A stretch of DNA of 64,000 nucleotides. Source: Hymenobacter properus (GTDB lineage Bacteria > Bacteroidota > Bacteroidia > Cytophagales > Hymenobacteraceae). The translations under genes and the position numbers were made by a program. Numbering within the stretch: the first letter of the stretch is position 1; every line of letters begins with the position of its first letter. This document shows positions 26,743 through 34,853 of the stretch, piece after piece. The stretch is taken from the NCBI RefSeq assembly GCF_015694735.1, contig NZ_JADQDP010000001.1, forward strand, positions 372,001 through 436,000, in the 5' to 3' direction. Below the pieces are notes generated by a model. That model had not been told where the DNA came from and searched no databases. It saw only the letters and a program-made list of their open reading frames with translations.

Positions 26743-28656
26743 TTACTTTCGGCCCGTTAGAATCTCATCTACCACAGCCGGGTCAAGCAAAGTGGTTACG
26801 TCGCCCAAGTTCGAGGTTTCGCCCTCGGCTACTTTGCGCAGGATGCGGCGCATGATTTTGCCAGAGCGGGTTTTGGGCAGGCCCGAGACGAGCTGAATCT
26901 TGTCGGGCTTGGCGATTTTGCCAATTTCGGCCACCACGGTTTCGATGATGCTGGACTCCCATTTCCGGGCCTCGGCGGCGTCTTTGGGCGGGCCGCCCTG
27001 GCAGATGACGTAGGCGTAGATGCCCTGCCCTTTCACGTCGTGCGGGTAGCCCACCACGGCTGACTCTACCACGTGCTCGTTCTGGTTGATGGCGTTTTCG
27101 ATTTCGGCCGTGCCAAAGCGGTGGCCCGAAACGTTGATGACATCATCGACGCGGCCGATGATGCGGTAGAGGCCCTGCTCGTCGCGCCGGGCGCCATCGC
27201 CGGTGAAGTAGTAGCCAGGATAGGGCTGGAAGTAGGTTTGCCGGGCGCGTTCATGGTCGCCCCAGGTGGTGCGAATGACAGCCGGCCAGCTGGCTTTGAT
27301 GGCGAGGTAGCCCTCCTGGTCGTTGCCTTCGATTTCGGTGCCATCTTGGTTGAGCAGCACGGGCTGCACGCCGGGCAGCGGCAGGCCGGCGCGGGCGGGC
27401 ACGCTGGGCGTGATGTCGGCCAGGGCCGAGAGCATGATGCCGCCGGTTTCGGTCTGCCACCACGTGTCTACAACGGGGCAGCGGCCCTTGCCGATGTGCG
27501 TATGGTACCAGTGCCAGGCTTCCTCGTTGATGGGCTCGCCCACCGAACCGAGCACGCGCAAGCTGCTGAGCGAGTAGCTAAGCACGTTGTCCAACGGCGT
27601 GGCCATGAGGCTGCGGATGGCCGTGGGCGCGGTGTAGAAGATAGTGACGTTGTGCTTGTCGATGACCTCCCAGAAGCGGCCGGCGTCGGGGTAAGTGGGC
27701 ACGCCTTCGAACTGCAGGCTGGTGCTGCCGGCCAGCAGCGGGCCGTAGAGCAAATACGTGTGGCCCGTCACCCAGCCAATGTCGGCGGTACACCAGTACA
27801 CGTCGTTTTCCTCCACCTGAAACACATTGCGGAAGGTGTAGTCGGCCCACACCATGTAGCCGGCGGTGGTGTGCACCACGCCCTTGGGTTTGCCCGTGCT
27901 GCCGCTGGTGTAGAGGATGAACAGCGGGTCTTCGGCCTTCATTTCTTCGGCCGGGCAGGTCAGGGGCACGCCCTGGGCTTCCTCGTGGTACCACACGTCG
28001 CGGCCGGGCTGCATGTGCACCGGCCAGCCCAGATGCTCCACCACAATGACGCGGCGCACGCCGGGGCAGTGCAGCAAGGCCTCGTCTACCACCGATTTTA
28101 CCGGAATCTGCTTGGGGCCGCGATTGAGGCCATCAGCCGTGAGGACGAAATGGGCGTCGGCGTCGTTCACGCGGTCGGCAATGGCCGTGGCCGAGAAGCC
28201 CGCAAATACCACCGAGTGCACCGCCCCGATGCGGGCGCAGGCCAGCACGGCAATGGCCAGCTGCGGAATCATGGGCAGGTAGATGATGACCCGGTCGCCT
28301 TTCTCTACGCCATTGGCGTGCAGCACGTTGGCAAACTGGCAGACCTGCTGGTACAGCTCGCGGTAGGTCAGGCGCAGGTGGCGGGTTTTGGGGTCGTTGG
28401 GTTCAAAAATGAGGGCCAGCTTGTTGCCGCGCAATGCTAGGTGGCGGTCGAGACAGTTCTCGGTGATGTTGAGGCGGGCGCCGTCGAACCACTTGCTCTC
28501 GCCGGCCGGCGAAAACTCACCGCTGCGCACCGTGTCCCACTTTTTACGCCAGGTAAACGGCTCGGCTACATCAGCCCAGAACGCGTCGGGGTCCTCAACG
28601 GATTTTTGGTAAGCGGCGTGGTATTCTTCAAGCGTGCGAATGCGGGAGACTGACAT
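26743..28656 (-). CDS. acs: Acetyl-CoA synthetase (AMP-forming)
   Basis: The 637-residue enzyme makes acetyl-CoA from acetate, ATP and CoA. It has the adenylation motifs FILYTSGSTGKPKGVVHT (A3) and VDTWWQTETGG (A5), FTGDGARRDEQGLYRIIGR (A8), and the C-terminal LPKTRSGKIMRR, whose lysine is the site of acetylation control in other Acs proteins. Length is normal. An MHS-family transporter follows upstream on the same strand, 159 bases away, suggesting uptake and activation of acetate or a related short acid. It converges with the preceding plus-strand pair at a shared terminator. Confidence 0.95.
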   Translation of the reverse strand: MSVSRIRTLEEYHAAYQKSVEDPDAFWADVAEPFTWRKKWDTVRSGEFSPAGESKWFDGARLNITENCLDRHLALRGNKLALIFEPNDPKTRHLRLTYRELYQQVCQFANVLHANGVEKGDRVIIYLPMIPQLAIAVLACARIGAVHSVVFAGFSATAIADRVNDADAHFVLTADGLNRGPKQIPVKSVVDEALLHCPGVRRVIVVEHLGWPVHMQPGRDVWYHEEAQGVPLTCPAEEMKAEDPLFILYTSGSTGKPKGVVHTTAGYMVWADYTFRNVFQVEENDVYWCTADIGWVTGHTYLLYGPLLAGSTSLQFEGVPTYPDAGRFWEVIDKHNVTIFYTAPTAIRSLMATPLDNVLSYSLSSLRVLGSVGEPINEEAWHWYHTHIGKGRCPVVDTWWQTETGGIMLSALADITPSVPARAGLPLPGVQPVLLNQDGTEIEGNDQEGYLAIKASWPAVIRTTWGDHERARQTYFQPYPGYYFTGDGARRDEQGLYRIIGRVDDVINVSGHRFGTAEIENAINQNEHVVESAVVGYPHDVKGQGIYAYVICQGGPPKDAAEARKWESSIIETVVAEIGKIAKPDKIQLVSGLPKTRSGKIMRRILRKVAEGETSNLGDVTTLLDPAVVDEILTGRK

Positions 28657-28815
28657 AGCGGGGATAGTTGGAATGAAGGCAGGTTCTTACTGGCAAATAG
28701 AAGCCTTTTTGCACAAAAAAACAGCCTGGCAGCAAGGATTGAGAGGATTAGTGCGAAAAATGAGAGTATTGTTTGAAAGCATAGAAACGCCACATTTTGC
28801 ATCTCTGGCTCGCAT

Positions 28816-30282
28816 TCAATCCATAATTCGCACGTCGCGAGTGTCTTTCATCAGCGCCGAGCCGATAATCCAGCACAAGCCTGCTACAACTACCGGGTAA
28901 ATCAGCCCCGTCAGGGCGGCGTGCTCATGCGTGAAGGTGCCGGCCGGCTGAGCCTTCGCCCACACCGCAATCCAGGTGGCCACCAGTGGCACAAAGCCGC
29001 CGAAGATGCCGTTGCCAATGTGGTAGGGCACCGATAGCGAGGTGTAGCGCACCTTGGTGGGAAACAGCTCGACCAGATAGGCGGCAATGGGGCCATACAC
29101 CATCGTAACAAATAGCACCAGAAAGAACGTGAGCAGCGTCATCATGGGCAGGTTGGGCGCGAGGGCTTTTTGCACGGCGGCCACTGCCTGGCCGGCCGCA
29201 TCCACAGTTGCGGGTACCGTTTCGGTGAGCGGACCGGCGTAGGCTTTGAGCCCGTAAAACAGCGGAATGGTGAACAGGGCCGCGCACAGCATGCCGGCCA
29301 TGATGATGCGCTTGCGCCCGATGCGGTCGGAGAGCGAGCCGAAGTACACAAACAGCGGCGTGGCCACCACCATGCTTGCCACCAGGACAATGCTGGCGTC
29401 GACCAAGTCCAGCTTCAGCGTGTTTTGCATGAAGGAATACGCGTAGAACTGGCTGGTGTAGAACACCACACCCTGCCCCATGGTAGCCCCAAACAGGGCG
29501 ATGAGCACCAGCCGGCGGTTCACGGGGTTGCCAAAGGTTTCGGCAATGGGGTTGCGGCTGGTTTTGCCCTCGGCCTTGGCTTTGGCAAACAACGGTGACT
29601 CGTGCAGCTGCTGGCGGATGTAGTAGGAAGCCACAATCAGCACGCCCGACAGCAGGAAGGGAATGCGCCAGCCCCAGTCTTTGAAATCAGCCTCGGGCAT
29701 GGCTTTTTTGGTGAGCACAATGACGAGAATGCTCAAAATGAGGCCGGCGGTGGCCGTAATCTGGATGTAGCTGGTGAAGTAGCCACGGCGTTTGTCGGGG
29801 GCGTATTCGGCCACGTAGGTGGCGGCCCCGCCGTACTCGCCGCCCAGGGCTAAGCCTTGCAGCAGGCGCAACACCAGCACGATGCTGGGCGCCAGCAGGC
29901 CAATTTTGTCGTAGCTCGGCACCAGGCCGGTGGCCACGGTGGCGCCGCCCATCATCAGCAGCGTGAGCAGGAAAGTGTACTTCCGCCCTATCATGTCGCC
30001 GATGCGCCCAAACACCAGCGCCCCAAACGGCCGCACCACAAAACCCGCCCCGAATACGGCCAGCGCGCCCAGCAAGGTGTCCTCGGGCTTGCCCTTTGCG
30101 CCAAACAGCACCGGCCCTATGATGGCTGCCAGCGAGCCGAAAATGTAAAAGTCGTACCACTCGATGACCGTGCCCACCGACGAAGCGGTGATGACTTTCC
30201 AAATGGTTTTTTCGTCGACACTGTTGTTGTCGTGGGCGACGGCCGCCGGGGTTTCGGGGGCTGAGATGCGCTGGGCTTCCAT
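28816..30282 (-). CDS. MFS transporter, metabolite:H+ symporter (MHS) family
   Basis: The 488-residue protein has about 12 membrane helices and the MHS signatures VGTVIEWYDFYIFGSLAA at the N-terminus, GFVVRPFGALVFGRIGDMIG, RLLQGLALGGEYGGAATYVA, and a long hydrophilic stretch after helix 8 (LKAYAGPLTETVPATVDA). Members import organic acids, proline or betaines with protons. The neighbour acs suggests acetate, propionate or a similar acid here, but the substrate cannot be read from the sequence. The N-terminus is hydrophilic and longer than usual. Confidence 0.88.
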   Translation of the reverse strand: MEAQRISAPETPAAVAHDNNSVDEKTIWKVITASSVGTVIEWYDFYIFGSLAAIIGPVLFGAKGKPEDTLLGALAVFGAGFVVRPFGALVFGRIGDMIGRKYTFLLTLLMMGGATVATGLVPSYDKIGLLAPSIVLVLRLLQGLALGGEYGGAATYVAEYAPDKRRGYFTSYIQITATAGLILSILVIVLTKKAMPEADFKDWGWRIPFLLSGVLIVASYYIRQQLHESPLFAKAKAEGKTSRNPIAETFGNPVNRRLVLIALFGATMGQGVVFYTSQFYAYSFMQNTLKLDLVDASIVLVASMVVATPLFVYFGSLSDRIGRKRIIMAGMLCAALFTIPLFYGLKAYAGPLTETVPATVDAAGQAVAAVQKALAPNLPMMTLLTFFLVLFVTMVYGPIAAYLVELFPTKVRYTSLSVPYHIGNGIFGGFVPLVATWIAVWAKAQPAGTFTHEHAALTGLIYPVVVAGLCWIIGSALMKDTRDVRIMD

Positions 30283-30399
30283 GCGAGGCGTGAATTAAAA
30301 GCGGAATGTAAGCACGCACCGACGCCATTCCGCCTATCGCACGCATTGCGGAGCCCACTGCAAAGACGGCATAGGCGAGGCGGCACGTAAAAGACGCCC

Positions 30400-31332
30400 T
30401 TAATGCGCCGTGACCACCGCCAGCAAGGCATCTACAGCCAGCCCCAGGCGGCGCATGTCGAGCCGATTCAGGGTGTCGGAGGTTTCGTGGTAGCTGCGGT
30501 TGCGGTAGAATGCGGTATCCGTCAGCAGCACAGCGGGGTAGCTGAATTTCCAGTAGTTGAGGTGGTCGGAAAAATCAATTCCTGGCAGCCAGGCCGGCGC
30601 CTTGAAGCGTTTGACCGGCAGCGCGGCAGCCCGCCGGTAGTATCGCGCAAACTGCCTCCCAAAGCGGCCGTTGCCGAATTTTTGGGCCACCGTCACGTAG
30701 TTGCCCCGGCTTCCGTAAATGTATTTCAGCGGGGCGATGGGGTAATGCTGCGTGCCGCGACGGTCGTCATAGTAGCCCAGCATTTCGAGCGCCACCATAC
30801 CGCGCACCGGTACGCGGGCTGCGTGTAGCGCGGCGGCATGCACGTAGCTACCCATATTGTTAGTCCGAAAAAACGGCGGCTCTTCCAATGTATAGGCCAC
30901 CAGGTCGACGCGGTACGGCAGAGTTGGTTGCTGGCCCAGCAGGCGGGCCAGCTCCAGCAGGGCGGCTACGCCGGTGCCGTTGTCGTCGGCGCCGGGTTGG
31001 TCGCCGCACACGTCATAATGCGCTCCCACAACCAGGCGCGGCCCGTCAGCGGGGCCGAAGGAACCGAGCACGTTGCGGTAGCTCTGGCCTCGCACGGTGT
31101 AGGGCTGCTCCCCTATTTCGTGTGCCCCGGCACCCCGCAGCTGGCGGGCAATGTATGCCGCCATCGAATCGAGCACAGCTGGGTGCTGGTAGTTGCGCGG
31201 CTGCGGCGTGGAGGTGAGCAGCTCCAGGTGTTGGCGCAGCCGGACGGTATCGGCGGTCAGGCTTTGGGCGGCGGCGGGATTCATCCCCCGCACTGCGAAC
31301 AGTAGGAGCAGCGCCGATAAAGTCCGTTTCAT
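30400..31332 (-). CDS. Secreted M28 family metallopeptidase
   Basis: The 310-residue protein has a signal peptide (MKRTLSALLLLFAVRG, cleavage near AAA). The M28 zinc residues are visible in VVGAHYDV (H and D), GADDNGTGVAALLELA (bridging D), TLEEPPFF (catalytic E and ligand E), EMLGYYDD (ligand D) and SDHLNYW (last H). Such enzymes are aminopeptidases or glutaminyl cyclases of the periplasm or surface. The exact specificity is unknown. It is divergent from the flavin reductase gene across 55 bases. Confidence 0.88.
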   Translation of the reverse strand: MKRTLSALLLLFAVRGMNPAAAQSLTADTVRLRQHLELLTSTPQPRNYQHPAVLDSMAAYIARQLRGAGAHEIGEQPYTVRGQSYRNVLGSFGPADGPRLVVGAHYDVCGDQPGADDNGTGVAALLELARLLGQQPTLPYRVDLVAYTLEEPPFFRTNNMGSYVHAAALHAARVPVRGMVALEMLGYYDDRRGTQHYPIAPLKYIYGSRGNYVTVAQKFGNGRFGRQFARYYRRAAALPVKRFKAPAWLPGIDFSDHLNYWKFSYPAVLLTDTAFYRNRSYHETSDTLNRLDMRRLGLAVDALLAVVTAH

Positions 31333-31346
31333 GCGGCCAAGCTACT

Positions 31347-31354
31347 TAGCTTTG
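31347..31354 (+). promoter_or_regulatory. -7 box of the flavin reductase gene
   Basis: TAGCTTTG is an exact TAnnTTTG match, 33 bases before the start codon at 31388. No clear -33 TTTG is present at the right distance, so the call rests on the -7 box and position. Confidence 0.45.
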
Positions 31355-31387
31355 ACCAACCGTTTCGTTTTCGCGCTTTTCCCGCTC

Positions 31388-32308
31388 ATGCCCGCTTTCA
31401 CTCCGTCGTTCCACTCCCTCACTCCCACCGACCTCACGCCCGCCCAGTGGCATCCCTTCATGGTGGGGGCTGTGGCCCCGCGCCCGGTGGCCTTCGCCAG
31501 CACCATTGATGCCGAAGGCCGCGTGAACCTGAGCCCCTACAGCTTCTTCAACGCCTTCAGCGCCAACCCGCCCATTCTCGTGTTCTCGCCGGCCAACCGC
31601 GTACGCGACAACACCCAGAAACACACCCTGCAAAACGTGCGCGAGGTGCCGGAAGTCGTTATCAACATCTGCGATTTTCCGCTGGTGGAGCAAATGTCGC
31701 TGGCCAGCACCGAGTACGAAAAGGGCGTCAACGAATTCACCAAAGCCGGCCTCACGGAACTGGCTTCGGAGCAAGTGCGCCCGCCCCGCGTGGCCGAAGC
31801 CCCGGCCGCCTTCGAGTGCGTGGTGGAGCAAATAATTGAGCTGGGCCAGAACCACGGCGCCGGCAACCTCATCATCTGCCGCGTGGTGCGCGCCCATTTC
31901 CGCCAGGATATTCTCTTGCCCGACGCCACCGGCATCGACCCCTTCAAGCTAGATGCTGTGGCCCGCCTCGGCGGCGACTGGTACTGCCGGGCCAGCGGCG
32001 CGAGCCTCTTCGAAGTGCCCAAGCCCAACCGCCACGTCGGCATTGGCATTGACCAGTTGCCCGAGCACCTGCGCAACTCCGACGTCCTCACCGGCAACGA
32101 GCTGGGCCGCCTGGCTAACATCGAGCGCGCTGCACTGCCCACGCCTGAGCAGGTCGAAGAATTTAAATCCGAACCGATGGTGGCTTATTTAATTAATAAA
32201 CACCGCGACGACGCGCCGGAGCTTAAGAAACAACTGCTGCAGTTAGGGCGGCAGTTTTTGGTGGAGGGTCGGCTCGTGGAGGCGTGGAAGGTGTTGCTAA
32301 TTAAATAG
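31388..32308 (+). CDS. Flavin reductase-like domain protein
   Basis: The 306-residue protein has the split-barrel FMN-binding fold of the flavin reductase family (PF01613) in residues about 18-190: GAVAPRPVAFASTIDAEGRV, NLSPYSFFNAFSANPPILVF and NTLQNVREVPEVVINICD-type strands. About 110 extra C-terminal residues are helical (PTPEQVEEFKSEPMVAYLI). Members reduce flavins or use FMN in oxidoreductions. The partner is unknown. The frame extends upstream over the M28 gene start, so ATG 31388 is chosen. Confidence 0.85.
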   Translation: MPAFTPSFHSLTPTDLTPAQWHPFMVGAVAPRPVAFASTIDAEGRVNLSPYSFFNAFSANPPILVFSPANRVRDNTQKHTLQNVREVPEVVINICDFPLVEQMSLASTEYEKGVNEFTKAGLTELASEQVRPPRVAEAPAAFECVVEQIIELGQNHGAGNLIICRVVRAHFRQDILLPDATGIDPFKLDAVARLGGDWYCRASGASLFEVPKPNRHVGIGIDQLPEHLRNSDVLTGNELGRLANIERAALPTPEQVEEFKSEPMVAYLINKHRDDAPELKKQLLQLGRQFLVEGRLVEAWKVLLIK

Positions 32309-32325
32309 CTTATGGTAATTAAAAA

Positions 32326-32787
32326 CTATTTAGGGTTACTTATTGAATCCGAACCAAATGCCTGAACTACTTCTGATAAACCTTCTGCAATTTTCTGGAA
32401 TCCTACTTTAGCTTTCTTCTGATTAATAGAATCAAAAACGGGTGCGCTATACGAAACGCCCATCACAGTATCCATATTCGTTATAAACTTGTCACTACTG
32501 GATGGCTTGATAATTATACTTGACGAGCCTAAAAGAGATTTATTGATGATAAATCGTGAGTTAAAAGGAATCTTAACTCCATCTTCCATCAATAAATCTA
32601 CAAATACGGTTTTAGGAACAAAATGATAATCTAGTACTTCTCCAACAGTAAAACCGTTCAATAAGACTTTGTCCCCTCTTTGCAAATTACCACCATCCTT
32701 ATAGCCTACAGATATAATTGACCTATTGCGGTGACAGGCTGATAGACAAACAATTGTTGAAATAAAAAATATTTTGCAGGCGTGCAT
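32326..32787 (-). CDS. Single-domain MCE (MlaD-like) lipoprotein, AT-rich
   Basis: The 153-residue protein has a signal sequence and lipobox (STIVCLSAC), then one MCE/MlaD domain: YKDGGNLQRGDKVLLNGFTV, GEVLDYHF, GVKIPFNSRFIINKSLLG, SSSIIIKPSSSD. MCE domains form lipid-transport rings between membranes. This one lacks an N-terminal membrane helix and has no MlaE/MlaF partner nearby. Base use is far more AT-rich than the neighbours, which suggests transfer from another source or relaxed constraint. Its stop faces that of the flavin reductase gene across 17 bases. Confidence 0.75.
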   Translation of the reverse strand: MHACKIFFISTIVCLSACHRNRSIISVGYKDGGNLQRGDKVLLNGFTVGEVLDYHFVPKTVFVDLLMEDGVKIPFNSRFIINKSLLGSSSIIIKPSSSDKFITNMDTVMGVSYSAPVFDSINQKKAKVGFQKIAEGLSEVVQAFGSDSISNPK

Positions 32788-32823
32788 ATTTATTTCAGCA
32801 ATTATGTTCCTAAACGCCTTTTG

Positions 32824-34050
32824 TTAATTCCGCACCGCAATCAGCAGCCCTAATTCCTTGTATCGCAAATTAAACTTTTTCGCAATCATTGAATTGGTGA
32901 GCGAGCCGCGGTAGATGTAGACACCACTGCGGAAATGCTCATTAGTGAACAGCACTTCGTTGATGCCGCCGTGCTGGCTGATTTCCTGCAGAATGGGCGT
33001 GAAGATGTTGCTCAGCGCGTTGGTGGCGGTGCGAGGCACGCGTGAGGCTATGTTGGGCACACTGTAGTGGATGACGTCGTACTTGCGGAACACCGGATTG
33101 CTGTGGCTGGTCATCTCGCTGGTTTCGAAGCAGCCGCCCTGGTCGATGCTCACGTCGATAATAATGGAGCCGGGCGACATGCTGGCCACCATTTCTTCGG
33201 GCACCATGAAAGGAATGCGGCCATCTTCAACCGCTAGCGCGCCAATAACAACATCGGCCCGCCGGATTTGCTGGCTTAGGGCAAACGTATCCAGGGTGCT
33301 GGTGTAGAGCTGCATGCCCAAGTTGTGCTTGAGGCGGCGCAGCTTGTAGAGGTGGTTGTCGAACACCTTCACTTCGGCCCCGAGGCCGGTGGCGGCGCGG
33401 GCGGCGTACTCGGCCACCGTGCCGGCCCCAAGAATAACCACCTGCGACGGCGGCACGCCCGTGATGCCGCCCAAAATGATGCCCTTGCCCTCGTTGGAAC
33501 GGGCCAGGTATTCGGCTGCAATCAGCATCACCGTCGAGCCCGCAATTTCGCTCATGGCGCGCACCACGGGGCGGGCGCCGCTGGGGTCCTTCATCAGCTC
33601 GAAGCCAATGGCGTTGATTTTCTTGCGCGACAGGGCCGCGATGTATTCCGGCGTCATCGAGCCCATTTGCAAGGCCGAAATCAGGGTTTGGCCGGCGTGC
33701 AGCAGCTCAATTTCCTCCAGCGTGGGCGGGGCCACCTTCAGCAGAATATCCGCCTTGAACACTTCCTCGGTAGAGTAGGCAATCTGGGCGCCGGCCTCGG
33801 AGTAGGCGTGGTCGGCGTACTTGCTGGGCTCGCCGGCACCAGCTTCCATTACCACTTCGTGGCCCGCGCTCACGAGGTGCTGCACTGCTTCAGGCGTGAG
33901 GCCCAGGCGGTTTTCCTGCAGTGAAGTTTCGCGCGGCAGGCCGATAAAGAGCTTGCGCTTGCGCGTCTCCACCGCCAGCATCGATTCCTGGGTGAAATAG
34001 GCGCGGCTTGTGGCCAGGGACTCAAAACCGGAAGGCAGCTGTTCGGGCAT
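32824..34050 (-). CDS. ald: Alanine dehydrogenase
   Basis: The 408-residue protein belongs to the alanine dehydrogenase/NAD(P) transhydrogenase alpha family: IGLPRETSLQENRLGLTPEA near the N-terminus, the NAD-binding motif VVILGAGTVAEYAARAATGL and RIPFMVPEEMVASMSPGSII. It interconverts alanine and pyruvate with NAD. Compared with classical Ald it has an N-terminal extension of about 25 residues, a form common in Bacteroidota. A second methionine at residue 24 (MLAVETRKRKL) could be an alternative start. The next gene upstream on the strand is tsaE, separated by a repeat-rich gap. Confidence 0.88.
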   Translation of the reverse strand: MPEQLPSGFESLATSRAYFTQESMLAVETRKRKLFIGLPRETSLQENRLGLTPEAVQHLVSAGHEVVMEAGAGEPSKYADHAYSEAGAQIAYSTEEVFKADILLKVAPPTLEEIELLHAGQTLISALQMGSMTPEYIAALSRKKINAIGFELMKDPSGARPVVRAMSEIAGSTVMLIAAEYLARSNEGKGIILGGITGVPPSQVVILGAGTVAEYAARAATGLGAEVKVFDNHLYKLRRLKHNLGMQLYTSTLDTFALSQQIRRADVVIGALAVEDGRIPFMVPEEMVASMSPGSIIIDVSIDQGGCFETSEMTSHSNPVFRKYDVIHYSVPNIASRVPRTATNALSNIFTPILQEISQHGGINEVLFTNEHFRSGVYIYRGSLTNSMIAKKFNLRYKELGLLIAVRN

Positions 34051-34059
34051 TTTTGTTGA

Positions 34060-34087
34060 AATTATTAATTATGAATTAATAATTATA
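34060..34087. repeat. Heptanucleotide repeat, left arm of the ald-tsaE gap
   Basis: Four 7-base words follow each other: AATTATT, AATTATG, AATTAAT and AATTATA. They start 10 bases upstream of the ald start. A looser set of the same type lies at 34231-34258, and REP copy B sits between them. Confidence 0.55.
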
Positions 34088-34111
34088 AGGTGTGGTCTAA
34101 TGAAATTTACA

Positions 34112-34210
34112 CGTCGTGCAGTGCGCAGCGAAGCATCTTGTGTAGCACAGTAAATTAATCGATTGAATTAGTAGTGGCACTCGAGTTATTTCACTGCGCT
34201 TTGCATGACC
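34112..34210. repeat. REP-like palindromic repeat, copy B (degenerate)
   Basis: The left arm has CGTCGTGCAGTGCGCAGCG followed by AAGCATCTTG. The right arm (CACTGCGCTTTGCATGACC) is diverged. It is a worn copy of the family at 45674. Confidence 0.75.
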
Positions 34211-34230
34211 GGCTGTTTGCTAGCAATTTT

Positions 34231-34258
34231 AATTCCTAATCAATTATTATTAATTCAA
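34231..34258. repeat. Heptanucleotide-like tract overlapping the tsaE 3' end
   Basis: Words AATTCCT, AATCAAT, TATTATT and AATTCAA run head to tail and roughly complement the left tract. They overlap the last codons of tsaE, which encode IELIIID and the stop. Confidence 0.45.
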
Positions 34259-34673
34259 TTTGCCGGCTTTGGTCGTCGCGCACTGCGAGGCGCACTTCGA
34301 GCCGGGGCGTAGGCAATAAATCGGCCACACGGGCAGGCCATTCTACCAAGCAAAGATACCCCGAATCGAAGTACTCGGCGGCGCCCATCTGTTCAGCTTC
34401 CGTCACGGAGTTGATGCGGTAGAAATCGAAGTGATACACGGGCTGCTGGCGGCCGTCGCGGTACTCGTTCACCAGCGCGAAGGTGGGGCTGCTCACGTCA
34501 TCGGTCACGCCGAGGGCCGCGGCCAGGGCGCTGATGAGGGTGGTTTTGCCCGCGCCCATCTCGCCTTCGAAGGCCACCACGGTGCAGCCGGAATCGGCAA
34601 TGGCCGCGCGCAGGGCTTGGGCGGCGGCGGGCAAATCGGCCAACGTGGGCACGGTAAGGGTTTGGGGTAGCAT
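34236..34673 (-). CDS. tsaE: tRNA threonylcarbamoyladenosine biosynthesis ATPase TsaE
   Basis: The 145-residue P-loop ATPase works with TsaB and TsaD to make t6A37 on tRNAs that read ANN codons. The Walker A motif is GEMGAGKTTLISAL (about residues 36-49), followed by SSPTFALVNEYRD and YHFDFYRI, typical of the family, and CLVEWPARV near the C-terminus. A TAAATTTG box (34685-34678) ends four bases before the ATG, so the mRNA may have almost no leader. The next methionine lies inside the P-loop and cannot be the start. The C-terminal residues are encoded by a heptanucleotide repeat. Confidence 0.93.
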   Translation of the reverse strand: MLPQTLTVPTLADLPAAAQALRAAIADSGCTVVAFEGEMGAGKTTLISALAAALGVTDDVSSPTFALVNEYRDGRQQPVYHFDFYRINSVTEAEQMGAAEYFDSGYLCLVEWPARVADLLPTPRLEVRLAVRDDQSRQIELIIID

Positions 34674-34853
34674 CTGGCAAATTTACCGGCGGCAAAGGGG
34701 AAGCTGGATGCCCAGCATTGGATAATCGAAGAGAATATCACACCTTTACGCTCTTTGCCATGCTTAAAGTGTTCAGCTAAAAGGCGCTATCAGCTTTTTT
34801 AGCAGCGCCCGAAGCAGCGGCTTTCTCTCCAGATTCTACCCATATTGCCCGGC

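Noticed and set aside
31193..31387. Longer flavin reductase starting at 31193
   Set aside because: The extra 65 residues overlap the M28 peptidase gene on the other strand and have no family resemblance.
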